This document shows, one piece after another, positions 1 through 5,251 of a stretch of 9,066 nucleotides of DNA (position 1 is its first letter; each line of letters starts with the position of its first letter). Location: NCBI GenBank assembly GCA_030156465.1, contig JASGMO010000024.1, forward strand, positions 1-9,066, written 5' to 3'. The notes under the pieces are model-generated. The model was given only the letters and a program-made list of their open reading frames with translations. It did no database searches and was not told the DNA's origin. The translations under genes and the position numbers were made by a program. The DNA is from Patescibacteria group bacterium. GTDB taxonomy: Bacteria; Patescibacteriota; Minisyncoccia; Minisyncoccales; Minisyncoccaceae.

Positions 1-101
1 ACTGCGATAAAAATTACTAATGATGTTGCGAAAGTAAGAAAGCCCTGTCTCCAGAATCCTTCCCACCCGTTTTTGATTATTTTTGTAATTGAATTAAACA
101 T
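1..101 (-). CDS. ftsX: FtsX cell-division permease, N-terminal part only
   Basis: This is the start of FtsX, the membrane partner of FtsE; the FtsEX complex couples division-site signalling to peptidoglycan hydrolases. Only 33 codons are in the window. They begin with ATG one base after the ftsE stop. The peptide has a short basic N-terminus, then a GWEGFWRQG segment and a hydrophobic run (FATSLVIFIA) that starts the first membrane helix. FtsX proteins typically begin this way, with an amphipathic W/G/F-rich stretch before helix 1. The position immediately after ftsE is the usual one. No separate promoter or SD is visible, so translation is probably coupled to ftsE. The identification rests on context plus this short N-terminus. 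Confidence 0.85.
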   Translation of the reverse strand, partial: MFNSITKIIKNGWEGFWRQGFLTFATSLVIFIA

Positions 102-102
102 A

Positions 103-798
103 TTATAATGAAAATACTCCTTCTTCTTCATCTCTAATTATTCTTCCGTCTTCTAATGTAATTACTCTTCTTTTTAATGAATTAACAATGTCTTTGCTGT
201 GAGTTGATAAAATAACAGTTGAGCCAGTATCATTAATCTTTAATAACATTTTGGCAATATCCCTTGAATGATATGGATCTAAGTTTCCTGTTGGCTCATC
301 AGCTAGTATAATTTCTGGTCTATGAATTAAAGCCCTTGCGATTGATGTTCTTTGCTTCTCCCCTCCTGATAATTCTTTTGGCAATCTATCTGCCTTACCT
401 TCTAGACCAACCAACTCTAGCACCTGCATCACCTCATCTCTTACAAGCTTACTATTAAAATTAAAGGCCTCTAGCGCATAGGCAACATTTTCATAAACCG
501 TTTTGTATCCTAACAACTTAAAGTCCTGAAAAACAAAACCGATCTTTTGCCTAATTTTGTATGCTTCACTTTTTTTTACATCTCTTGTATTAATTTCATT
601 AAAAAACACATCTCCCTTGGTTGGATTTTCTTCACAAGATATTAATTTTAATATAGTTGTTTTACCAGCACCTGATCTTCCACAAAGGATAACAAACTCA
701 CCAGGACTAACGCTAAAGTTTATATCATGAATGGCCACCTTTGATTCTTTGGCAATGCTCGGTGGATACTCTTTTGAAACATTTTTAAAATCTATCAT
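103..798 (-). CDS. ftsE: FtsE, cell-division ABC transporter ATPase
   Basis: FtsE is the cytoplasmic ATPase of the FtsEX complex at the division septum. The 231-aa length is typical of the family. All ABC motifs are visible: Walker A GRSGAGKTT (residues 40-48), Q-loop Gln91 in FVFQD, signature LSGGE (143-147), Walker B IILADEP (163-169) with the catalytic Glu, the D-loop after it (GNLD), and switch His200. The ATG overlaps the prfB stop in an ATGA, so initiation is probably coupled to prfB termination. The ftsX ATG follows the stop by one base. A related ABC ATPase of the LolD type would be the alternative, but the prfB and ftsX neighbours settle the call. Confidence 0.95.
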   Translation of the reverse strand: MIDFKNVSKEYPPSIAKESKVAIHDINFSVSPGEFVILCGRSGAGKTTILKLISCEENPTKGDVFFNEINTRDVKKSEAYKIRQKIGFVFQDFKLLGYKTVYENVAYALEAFNFNSKLVRDEVMQVLELVGLEGKADRLPKELSGGEKQRTSIARALIHRPEIILADEPTGNLDPYHSRDIAKMLLKINDTGSTVILSTHSKDIVNSLKRRVITLEDGRIIRDEEEGVFSL

Positions 799-1854
799 AA
801 TTTAATTTCTTCTTCTATAAATTGATCTAAGTCACCGTCTAATACTTTCTCTGCTTGACTCGTTTCTACATTTGTCCTTAAATCCTTAACCATCTTATAG
901 GGATGCAAAACATATGAACGAATCTGGCTACCCCAGCCAACAGAAACCTTGTCTCCTTTTATCTTTGACATCTCCTGCTCTTGTTTTTCTAAATTGTGTT
1001 GATAGAGACGCGCACTAAGCATTTGCATTGCTCTATCTTTGTTTTTTCCTTGTAATCTTTCTGATTGACATGTAACCACTATATTCGTTGGTATATGAGT
1101 CAACCTCACTGCTGACTCTCTCTTATTCACATACTGCCCTCCTGGCCCTGATGCCTTGTAATAATCAACCCTGATATCATCGTTATTAATTTCAACTTCT
1201 CCCATTTCAACCTCTGGTAAAACTTCTACTGAAGCAAAAGATGTGTGCCTCAAGCTTTGTGATGAATAGGGCGATATTCTTACTAATCTATGAACACCCG
1301 ATTCTCTTCTTAAAAGTCCATAGGCATATTTACCTTTAACTGAAAATGTTACTGACTTTATTCCTTTGTCTTCCCCCACTGATTCGTCTAGCACTTCTGA
1401 TTTAAAGTTTTTATTCTCGCAATACCTTTGATACATTCTAAAAAGCATGCCTGCCCAATCCTCTGCTTCAATTCCTCCTGCTCCAGAATTTATTGTTATC
1501 ATTGCACTACCCTTATCATACTTGTTATTGAAAAAAAGTTCAACTTCTCTCTCTTTCAATTTTTTCTCAATTCTCTCTATCTCTAATACCAATTCTTCTT
1601 CGTTCAATATTTCAAACATTTCTTCTAGATCATTGATACCATTCCTAATGCTTACAATGCTTTCCACTTCTTCTCTTAATTCAGCTAGCTTAGTTGAAAC
1701 ACTTACTGCCCGCTCTTTATCATTCCAAAAATCTTCTTTTTGTGATTCCTTGTCTAATTCTTCAATTGTTTTTTCTTTATTAGCTATGTCAAAGACGGTC
1801 CTCTAGGGCGAGGAGTCTATTTCTCAATTCTTCAATTGTTTTTTCTTTTTCCAT
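795..1854 (-). CDS. prfB: Peptide chain release factor 2 with programmed +1 frameshift
   Basis: RF2 terminates translation at UGA and UAA. The gene is read as 21 codons from ATG 1854 to CTT 1792. The ribosome then skips T1791 at an in-frame TGA and continues from GAC 1790 to the TGA at 797-795, giving 352 aa (E. coli RF2 is 365). The peptidyl-hydrolase motif GPGGQ has its GGQ at residues 238-240 of the joined protein. The stop-codon recognition tripeptide is SPY (194-196) where RF2 usually has SPF. Annotating only from codon 63 (a GTG at 1667) would miss the N-terminal domain. There is no SD before ATG 1854. The final stop is itself UGA and overlaps ftsE by 4 nt. The HEPN gene ends 12 nt upstream. 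Confidence 0.95.
1756..1848 (-). repeat. 23-nt perfect direct repeat flanking the prfB frameshift site
   Basis: The same 23 bases occur at 1756-1778 and 1826-1848, exactly 70 nt apart, one copy on each side of the CTTTGAC slip site. Both copies encode KEKTIEEL in the frame used there. The 70-nt offset is 23 codons plus one base, which matches the +1 shift. Confidence 0.95.
1788..1804 (-). promoter_or_regulatory. RF2 programmed +1 frameshift site
   Basis: On the minus strand the sequence reads AGAGGA (1804-1799), CCGT, then CTTTGAC (1794-1788). CTT TGA C is the classic RF2 slip site: low RF2 makes the ribosome pause at UGA and slip +1 onto GAC. The purine-rich AGAGGA four bases upstream resembles the internal Shine-Dalgarno stimulator, though it is a weaker match than AGGGGG of E. 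coli. Both flanking frames are open and join into one RF2 N-terminus, which makes this a working site and not a sequencing error. Confidence 0.93.
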
Positions 1855-1860
1855 AGGATT

Positions 1861-1869
1861 ATTATATCA
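1861..1869 (-). promoter_or_regulatory. Extended -10 promoter of prfB, overlapping the HEPN stop codon
   Basis: The minus strand reads TGATATAAT, a perfect extended -10 (TGnTATAAT). The TGA is the stop codon of the HEPN gene. There is no good -35 at 17-18 nt. The predicted start point, 7 nt past the hexamer, is base 1854, the A of the prfB ATG, so this promoter would make a leaderless mRNA. This fits the absence of an SD. Confidence 0.55.
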
Positions 1870-2295
1870 GAAAATTGATAAATTAAAACCTTTGCTATCC
1901 AAGAAAGATTTAGATAAATTATATATTTCTTTTAAGAAAGACAAATATTCTTCTGCTTGCTTCTCTGTAATTATTATTCCACCGTCATATAGCTCTATGT
2001 TCCTTGTTTTTCTAATTCTCTCTGAATTAATCAAAATATCATTATTATTAAGAATCTCAGACATTTTTTCTAAAACTTTTTGATGATGGCCCTTTCTACT
2101 ACTCACTTTATATCCTTGAGAAGCTACTAATGTTATTCCAAATTTGATAAGAGAATTAAATACAAATTGAAATCTAACGTCGGGATCATTATGCTTTTCG
2201 GCAATTTTCATATCCTTAATCGCACAAACAAAATAATTCTCTATTTGCTTTTGGCTAAAATTAATCTTTTTAAAATATTTTGGTTCAAATATCAT
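1867..2295 (-). CDS. HEPN-domain protein, toxin-like partner of an MNT nucleotidyltransferase
   Basis: This 142-aa all-helical protein looks like a HEPN domain of the kind paired with minimal nucleotidyltransferases. Visible family features are the central GYKVSSRKGHHQKVLE segment (61-76) and a late SERIRKTRN..LYDGG block (91-106). In HepT-type toxins the RNase motif is R-X4-6-H. Here the residue four places after Arg98 is Tyr103, not His, so either RNase activity is absent or this belongs to a HEPN branch with another chemistry. The start codon overlaps the stop of the upstream nucleotidyltransferase gene in an ATGA, the usual arrangement for such pairs. It ends 12 nt before prfB. The HEPN call is by pattern and context; toxicity is not shown by the sequence. 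Confidence 0.75.
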   Translation of the reverse strand: MIFEPKYFKKINFSQKQIENYFVCAIKDMKIAEKHNDPDVRFQFVFNSLIKFGITLVASQGYKVSSRKGHHQKVLEKMSEILNNNDILINSERIRKTRNIELYDGGIIITEKQAEEYLSFLKEIYNLSKSFLDSKGFNLSIF

Positions 2296-2834
2296 ATAAT
2301 TTTAATATATTTACCTGCTAATATATTTTTAATAAATTCATTGTCTTCTTTTTTTCTTAGAAATTCTTCTTCTGACATATCCACAATATTAATCTCTCTA
2401 TTTATCTTTTTTTGCAAATCAACTATTTCTTTCTCAATATTAAGAAATTTATGAGAACCGATTAATAAAACATCTATATCGCTTTCTTCTTCCATTTTAT
2501 TATTCGCATAAGAACCAAAGATATAGGCTTCTTTTATTTTTTTGTTTTTTTCAAATATTTTATTTAGTTCCATTTCTATTCCAAAATTCTTTTGGATAAT
2601 TCGCTTAAATTCATTGAATAAATAATACTCTTTATTTATTTTATATAAGATTAAATTACCTTTTGTTGTTTTAACAAAAAGACCGTCCTTTTCCCACTTA
2701 TTAACCTCTTTTGCTAAATTACGTTTATCAACATCAAATTTTCTAACCATCTCATTTAGATACATTTCTTCTTCAGGATTTAGCAAAAAGTAGCTTAAAA
2801 CATTTTGCGATATTTTCGAATTTAAATTTATCAT
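2292..2834 (-). CDS. Winged-HTH / MNT nucleotidyltransferase, antitoxin-like
   Basis: This 180-aa protein has two parts. Residues about 8-70 form a helix-turn-helix/winged-helix region (ISQNVLSYF..., LNEMVRKFDVDKRNLAKEV, then a wing). Residues about 100-160 are a minimal nucleotidyltransferase with GSYANNKMEEESDIDVLLIG, an exact GS-X10-DxD motif. In known MntA-HepT pairs the nucleotidyltransferase adenylylates the HEPN toxin and neutralises it. The fused HTH suggests this protein also represses its own promoter. I chose ATG 2834. An in-frame GTG at 2843 would add three residues, but it lies in the operator at or before the predicted transcription start. The downstream HEPN gene overlaps by 4 nt. 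Confidence 0.85.
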   Translation of the reverse strand: MINLNSKISQNVLSYFLLNPEEEMYLNEMVRKFDVDKRNLAKEVNKWEKDGLFVKTTKGNLILYKINKEYYLFNEFKRIIQKNFGIEMELNKIFEKNKKIKEAYIFGSYANNKMEEESDIDVLLIGSHKFLNIEKEIVDLQKKINREINIVDMSEEEFLRKKEDNEFIKNILAGKYIKII

Positions 2835-2838
2835 ATTA

Positions 2839-2877
2839 TACACCTATAAGTGTACAAAAATACACCCCTATTGTCAA
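2839..2877 (-). promoter_or_regulatory. Promoter and triple half-site operator of the MNT-HEPN module
   Basis: The minus strand has TTGACA (2877-2872), a 17-nt spacer, and TACACT (2854-2849), with a predicted start near 2842, only about 8 nt before ATG 2834. Superimposed are three 5-bp half-sites in alternating orientation on the plus strand: TACAC (2839-2843), GTGTA (2850-2854) and TACAC (2861-2865), each separated by 6 bp, an 11-bp period. The downstream pair forms a 16-bp near-perfect dyad over the -10. This is the layout of an autoregulatory operator, and the HTH-MNT protein is the obvious candidate repressor. The TGA stop of the upstream ATPase fragment lies inside TTGACA. Confidence 0.75.
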
Positions 2878-3137
2878 GTCTGAGCTTCATCTATTATTAC
2901 TATTTTTTTATTTCCAATTAGCTCTTTTAAAAAAGTTGATGTTTTATTTTCAAACTTTTCCCTAATATCGGGCTCGTCACAATTAAAATATATTGAATTA
3001 GATATATTTTTATTCTGTATTTCTTTAACTATAGTAGTTTTTCCTACTTGCCTAGGTCCATACAAAATAATCACTTTACCTTTGAAAAGCTTATCTTCTA
3101 TTTTCTCTTGAATTGTTCTTTTTATTACATTCACCAT
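2874..3137 (-). pseudogene. Truncated AAA_14/DUF4143-type ATPase, N-terminal fragment
   Basis: The 87 codons encode only the start of an AAA_14 (DUF4143-associated) ATPase: Walker A GPRQVGKTT (residues 27-35) and Walker B IVIIDEAQ (79-86), then one more residue and a stop. Full members run to roughly 380-400 aa, with sensor motifs and a C-terminal DUF4143 nuclease-like domain, all missing here. Codons are intact up to the cut, and the gene keeps a good promoter and operator. The truncation point coincides with the -35 of the MNT-HEPN promoter, so arrival of that module, or a deletion at its edge, probably removed the rest. It might still make a small P-loop protein, but I treat it as a remnant. 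Confidence 0.8.
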
Positions 3138-3147
3138 ATTTATAATA

Positions 3148-3199
3148 AATTAGGGGACTCTATCCCCCTAATTGTATATAAATTAGGGGACTAGGTCAA
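3148..3199 (-). promoter_or_regulatory. Promoter with three alternating 9-bp operator half-sites
   Basis: The minus strand shows TTGACC (3199-3194), a 17-nt spacer and TACAAT (3176-3171), with a start predicted near 3164. On the plus strand the 9-mer AATTAGGGG occurs at 3148-3156 and 3181-3189, with its exact complement CCCCTAATT at 3165-3173. The arms flank and cover the -10 with 7- and 8-nt spacers. The direct copies extend to a 15-nt repeat (3145-3159 and 3178-3192). A tightly repressed promoter for the truncated ATPase gene is the likely meaning; the regulator is not identifiable here. Confidence 0.7.
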
Positions 3200-3259
3200 C
3201 CTTCTAACAAAAAATATTCCTTTTTAAACTAGAAGGGGCTTTTAAGGATCCTTCTAGTT
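3200..3259. repeat. Mutually exclusive inverted repeats upstream of the ATPase-fragment promoter
   Basis: On the plus strand AACTAGAAGG (3227-3236) is perfectly complementary to CCTTCTAGTT (3250-3259), giving a 10-bp stem with a 13-nt loop. The TAGAAGG part (3230-3236) can alternatively pair with CCTTCTA at 3200-3206. Three elements with two competing hairpins look like an attenuator or a DNA operator. No U-tract follows directly, so a simple terminator is less likely. The rest of 3260-3298 holds nothing recognisable apart from a short GC-rich patch near 3281-3294. Confidence 0.6.
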
Positions 3260-3298
3260 AAATTATATATTTCAAAAGTTGCGCCTACGCCCCTTGTA

Positions 3299-3328
3299 TA
3301 AAAAATCCTAGCTATATTATAACTAGGA
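3299..3328 (-). terminator. Rho-independent terminator of the small membrane protein operon
   Basis: The minus strand has TCCTAGTTAT-aat-ATAGCTAGGA, a hairpin with one mismatch and a 3-nt loop, followed by six T. The stop codon TAG of the 52-aa gene lies in the first arm of the stem, so transcription ends immediately after translation. Confidence 0.85.
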
Positions 3329-3481
3329 CCCAAAGCTTGCCTTTATTGCTCCCACTCCAGCGATTCCTACAGCTCCGATAATGGCGATAATCAACACCAT
3401 AATTGGACTTTGCTCTGTTGTTATCAACAGGATACAAATAAAAAGTATCATTACCATGGGTAAAATTTCATCGTTTTCCAT
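3323..3481 (-). CDS. Small two-helix membrane protein, 52 aa, unrecognised
   Basis: I do not recognise this gene. It encodes 52 residues: an acidic start (MENDEILP), a first hydrophobic helix (about 8-21), a short polar turn TTEQSP, a second helix (about 27-46) rich in Gly at 36, 39, 42 and 44, and a short KASFGS tail. The start is fixed by a strong GGAGG (3494-3490) eight bases before ATG 3481; an in-frame ATG at 3496 overlaps this SD and is less likely. It follows the 59-aa gene by 19 nt, and its stop is built into a terminator. Gly spacing suggests helix packing or oligomerisation. A holin-like, toxin-like or bacteriocin-like peptide are possibilities, none demonstrated. Confidence 0.8.
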   Translation of the reverse strand: MENDEILPMVMILFICILLITTEQSPIMVLIIAIIGAVGIAGVGAIKASFGS

Positions 3482-3500
3482 TTTTTTTACCTCCATAATC

Positions 3501-3680
3501 TCATATCGTCAATATGGCGATATTTCCAAAAATCAATACAATTACCAACATTGGCATCATTATGATAGCCCCTGTTGAGTAAATAGACCATATACAAGCA
3601 AAAAAAACAATGTTAATTGCTATACAAAAAATTAATCTACTTTTTCTTTGGTTCTCTGTTTCTTCCATCAAAGCATGCAT
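3501..3680 (-). CDS. Small two-helix membrane protein, 59 aa, unrecognised
   Basis: I do not recognise this gene. The 59-residue product has a charged cytoplasmic-looking N-terminus (MEETENQRKSR around residues 5-15), a hydrophobic helix (about 16-33), a turn at YSTG, and a second Met/Ile/Leu-rich helix (about 38-59) that runs to the C-terminus. ATG 3680 is preceded by AAGGGGGAA with an 8-nt gap to the start, a strong SD. An in-frame ATG at residue 5 is possible but has poorer spacing. It is the first gene of a two-gene unit with the 52-aa protein, under its own promoter. Both proteins share the same two-helix plan and could be diverged paralogues. By topology they resemble small phage, toxin or stress membrane proteins. 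Confidence 0.8.
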   Translation of the reverse strand: MHALMEETENQRKSRLIFCIAINIVFFACIWSIYSTGAIIMMPMLVIVLIFGNIAILTI

Positions 3681-3713
3681 AACAGCTTCCCCCTTTTTTA
3701 AATAACTATCTTA

Positions 3714-3741
3714 ATTATTGCATAAAATAATAAAATGTCAA
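3714..3741 (-). promoter_or_regulatory. Promoter of the small membrane protein operon
   Basis: The minus strand has TTGACA (3741-3736), a 16-nt spacer and AATAAT (3719-3714), with the TG of an extended -10 (TGCAATAAT). The start is predicted near 3707, leaving a leader of about 27 nt that contains the SD. Between this promoter and the AbiEii stop lies a T-rich stretch on the minus strand without a clear hairpin. Confidence 0.75.
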
Positions 3742-3790
3742 ATGAAAAAAAAGAAAACCTAGCTCTGATATATATAACAAAAATAATTTC

Positions 3791-4570
3791 TTAATTTATA
3801 TTATTTTCTACAAATTGCTTAAATAAAACTACCCTACTTTTATCCTTTTCATTGAAAATTAATGGTTCTATGTCCCTAGCCAAAAGATTAAAATCAATTT
3901 CCTTTGATTTGCTTAATAGGTACTCTCTAAGTTCTTGATTATTTTTGATACCAAGTTCTTTATTTAAAAAATCAAAATTAGGCGTTACTCCTATCCCATA
4001 AAGAAAAGCTATATCAAAAAAATCTCGCCCCATGATTCTCTTACGATTAAAAGCTGCGTCAATCTTTTGAGATAACAAAATATCTTTTGGTGTTGCATAT
4101 ATTTTAGTAAAAATTTCAAACTTATTTAAAATAACCTCATTAGGAACATAATCAAATCTTTTGGTAGCAGTATCTACTTGAATAAGTATTTTTTCATTTA
4201 AGAGTGGAGAGATATTTAAATCAAAAAGAAGTTCAGGAATACGAATTTTAATTCTAAAGTTATTCTTTGTTTTAATCTCAATCTCAACCTTATACCCTTC
4301 TCTTTCCAAGGAATCCTTAATAATATCTCCCAAATTAATAAATTCTTCTGAATTAACACCAAAATTATCAAAATATAAGTCCTCGGAAAAACGACTGTTA
4401 TTATATAATATCCTTAAAGATGTTCCCCCTAGAAAAGACAATTTATTAGCATATTTACTTTCAAAGATTATATACAAAATCTTACATTGTAAGTACTCTT
4501 TCAGAATACTTTCTTTATGACTTCTTAAATAATCAGGATATTGTTCAAGTATTTGTTGTAAATTAATCAT
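3791..4570 (-). CDS. abiEii: AbiEii-family nucleotidyltransferase toxin, altered active site
   Basis: This 259-aa protein belongs to the AbiEii nucleotidyltransferase family, the toxin of type IV AbiE systems used in phage abortive infection. Visible blocks are GGTSL (48-52), SRFSEDLYFD (59-68), the strand FDLNI (116-120), and the helix KIDAAFNRKRIMGRDFFDI (169-187), which matches the K..A..R...RD..D pattern of the family. The usual metal-binding motif is RFSEDxD. Here the second Asp is Tyr66 (TAT where GAT is expected, one base change), so nucleotidyl transfer may be weakened or lost. The reading frame is otherwise intact and full length. Its ATG overlaps the AbiEi stop by 8 nt. No SD is evident, so coupling to AbiEi is likely. 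Confidence 0.85.
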   Translation of the reverse strand: MINLQQILEQYPDYLRSHKESILKEYLQCKILYIIFESKYANKLSFLGGTSLRILYNNSRFSEDLYFDNFGVNSEEFINLGDIIKDSLEREGYKVEIEIKTKNNFRIKIRIPELLFDLNISPLLNEKILIQVDTATKRFDYVPNEVILNKFEIFTKIYATPKDILLSQKIDAAFNRKRIMGRDFFDIAFLYGIGVTPNFDFLNKELGIKNNQELREYLLSKSKEIDFNLLARDIEPLIFNEKDKSRVVLFKQFVENNIN

Positions 4571-5201
4571 TTTGAATAGTTCTTAAGAAAGTTGCTGTGC
4601 GCTTATTAAGCTTTTTATTTTGAAAATTAGAAAGATACTTGTTTAATTTATCTAAATTAACATTCTCGTTAAAAGAATCGTTGTTTATTCTTAATTCTGC
4701 AAAATCATCTTTTGTCTTTAGTTCAGGGTGAAGATATAGATAATCAAGAACTGCCTTTTCTGCATCAGCTATAAGTATCTTTTGATTCAAATTACTTATA
4801 AAATGATAGCCCCAAAACAAGCTCTCCTTTATGTGCCTATAGCTAAAAAAACCCATTGCATTATTAAAAGAAGCTGTTTTTCTCGTGCTTACAGAGGTAA
4901 CCTGGAAAACTTCTTCTGGAATTAATCCATAATACTTGAGAGCTCTTTCAAGAGAGATATATGATGGTTCATAAATCTTGTTTGCCGCAAAAAACAAGAA
5001 ATAATTATCTATCTTCTGATCATTGAAAGTATAAAAACCTTGCTTTACTCTAATCAAAAAGCCATCTTTCTGCCACCTGTTAATCTGCTTATACGAAAAA
5101 TCAGGAAAACTCTTATATATATTTCCTAAAGAGAATATCCCGTAAGGACTAAGCTTCTTTTGAAATTCTATTTTATTCATTTTATTTCTATAATAGGACA
5201 T
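4563..5201 (-). CDS. abiEi: AbiEi-type antitoxin and transcriptional repressor
   Basis: AbiEi proteins carry an N-terminal winged-helix domain that binds the promoter and a C-terminal domain needed for antitoxicity. Here the first 60 residues look like such a wHTH (GIFSLGNIYKSF, YKQINRWQKDGFLIRVKQGFY). The next part has the family signature SYISLERALKYYGLIPE and VSVSTRKTASF, then a conserved DAEKAVLDYLYL segment. I chose ATG 5201 (212 aa): AAGGGA lies 5 nt upstream, and the longer ATG 5231 falls in the predicted -10 region. ATG 5180 is a second alternative without an SD. It overlaps the toxin gene by 8 nt. Autorepression through the 36-bp palindrome around its start is probable. Confidence 0.85.
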   Translation of the reverse strand: MSYYRNKMNKIEFQKKLSPYGIFSLGNIYKSFPDFSYKQINRWQKDGFLIRVKQGFYTFNDQKIDNYFLFFAANKIYEPSYISLERALKYYGLIPEEVFQVTSVSTRKTASFNNAMGFFSYRHIKESLFWGYHFISNLNQKILIADAEKAVLDYLYLHPELKTKDDFAELRINNDSFNENVNLDKLNKYLSNFQNKKLNKRTATFLRTIQND

Positions 5202-5251
5202 TTTTGTCCCTTTGTAGAAATATAATAACATTTTTGATTTTTAATTTTCAA
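5185..5251 (-). promoter_or_regulatory. AbiE promoter and 36-bp palindromic operator
   Basis: The minus strand has TTGAAA (5251-5246), an 18-nt spacer and TATTAT (5227-5222) with an extended TG (TGTTATTAT); the start is predicted near 5215. Just downstream, 5185-5220 is an imperfect palindrome: TTTCTA/TAGAAA outer arms and a perfect GGACA-tttt-TGTCC core at 5196-5209 (plus strand). The AbiEi ATG sits in the core. Known AbiEi proteins repress by binding inverted repeats in their promoter, so this is the likely target. As RNA it would also fold over the SD and start. Confidence 0.75.

Noticed and set aside
795..1667. prfB starting at GTG 1667
   Set aside because: The upstream frame, the CTTTGAC slip site and ATG 1854 give a full-length RF2.
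1789..1791. In-frame TGA as evidence of a broken prfB or of UGA reassignment
   Set aside because: It is the conserved RF2 frameshift site, and several other genes here end in TGA, so UGA is a stop.
1447..1806. Plus-strand ORF of 119 aa
   Set aside because: It lies opposite prfB, is Ser/Leu-rich low-complexity, and is a mirror of the real gene.
2167..2454. Plus-strand ORF of 95 aa (and a 63-aa one at 1892-2083)
   Set aside because: Both lie antisense to the HEPN and MNT genes, which have clear motifs and coupled overlap.
3381..3578. Plus-strand ORF of 65 aa
   Set aside because: It is antisense to the two small membrane protein genes, which have strong SDs, a promoter and a terminator; this frame has none.
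3742..3775. Terminator after abiEii
   Set aside because: There is a T-rich run on the minus strand but no convincing hairpin before it.
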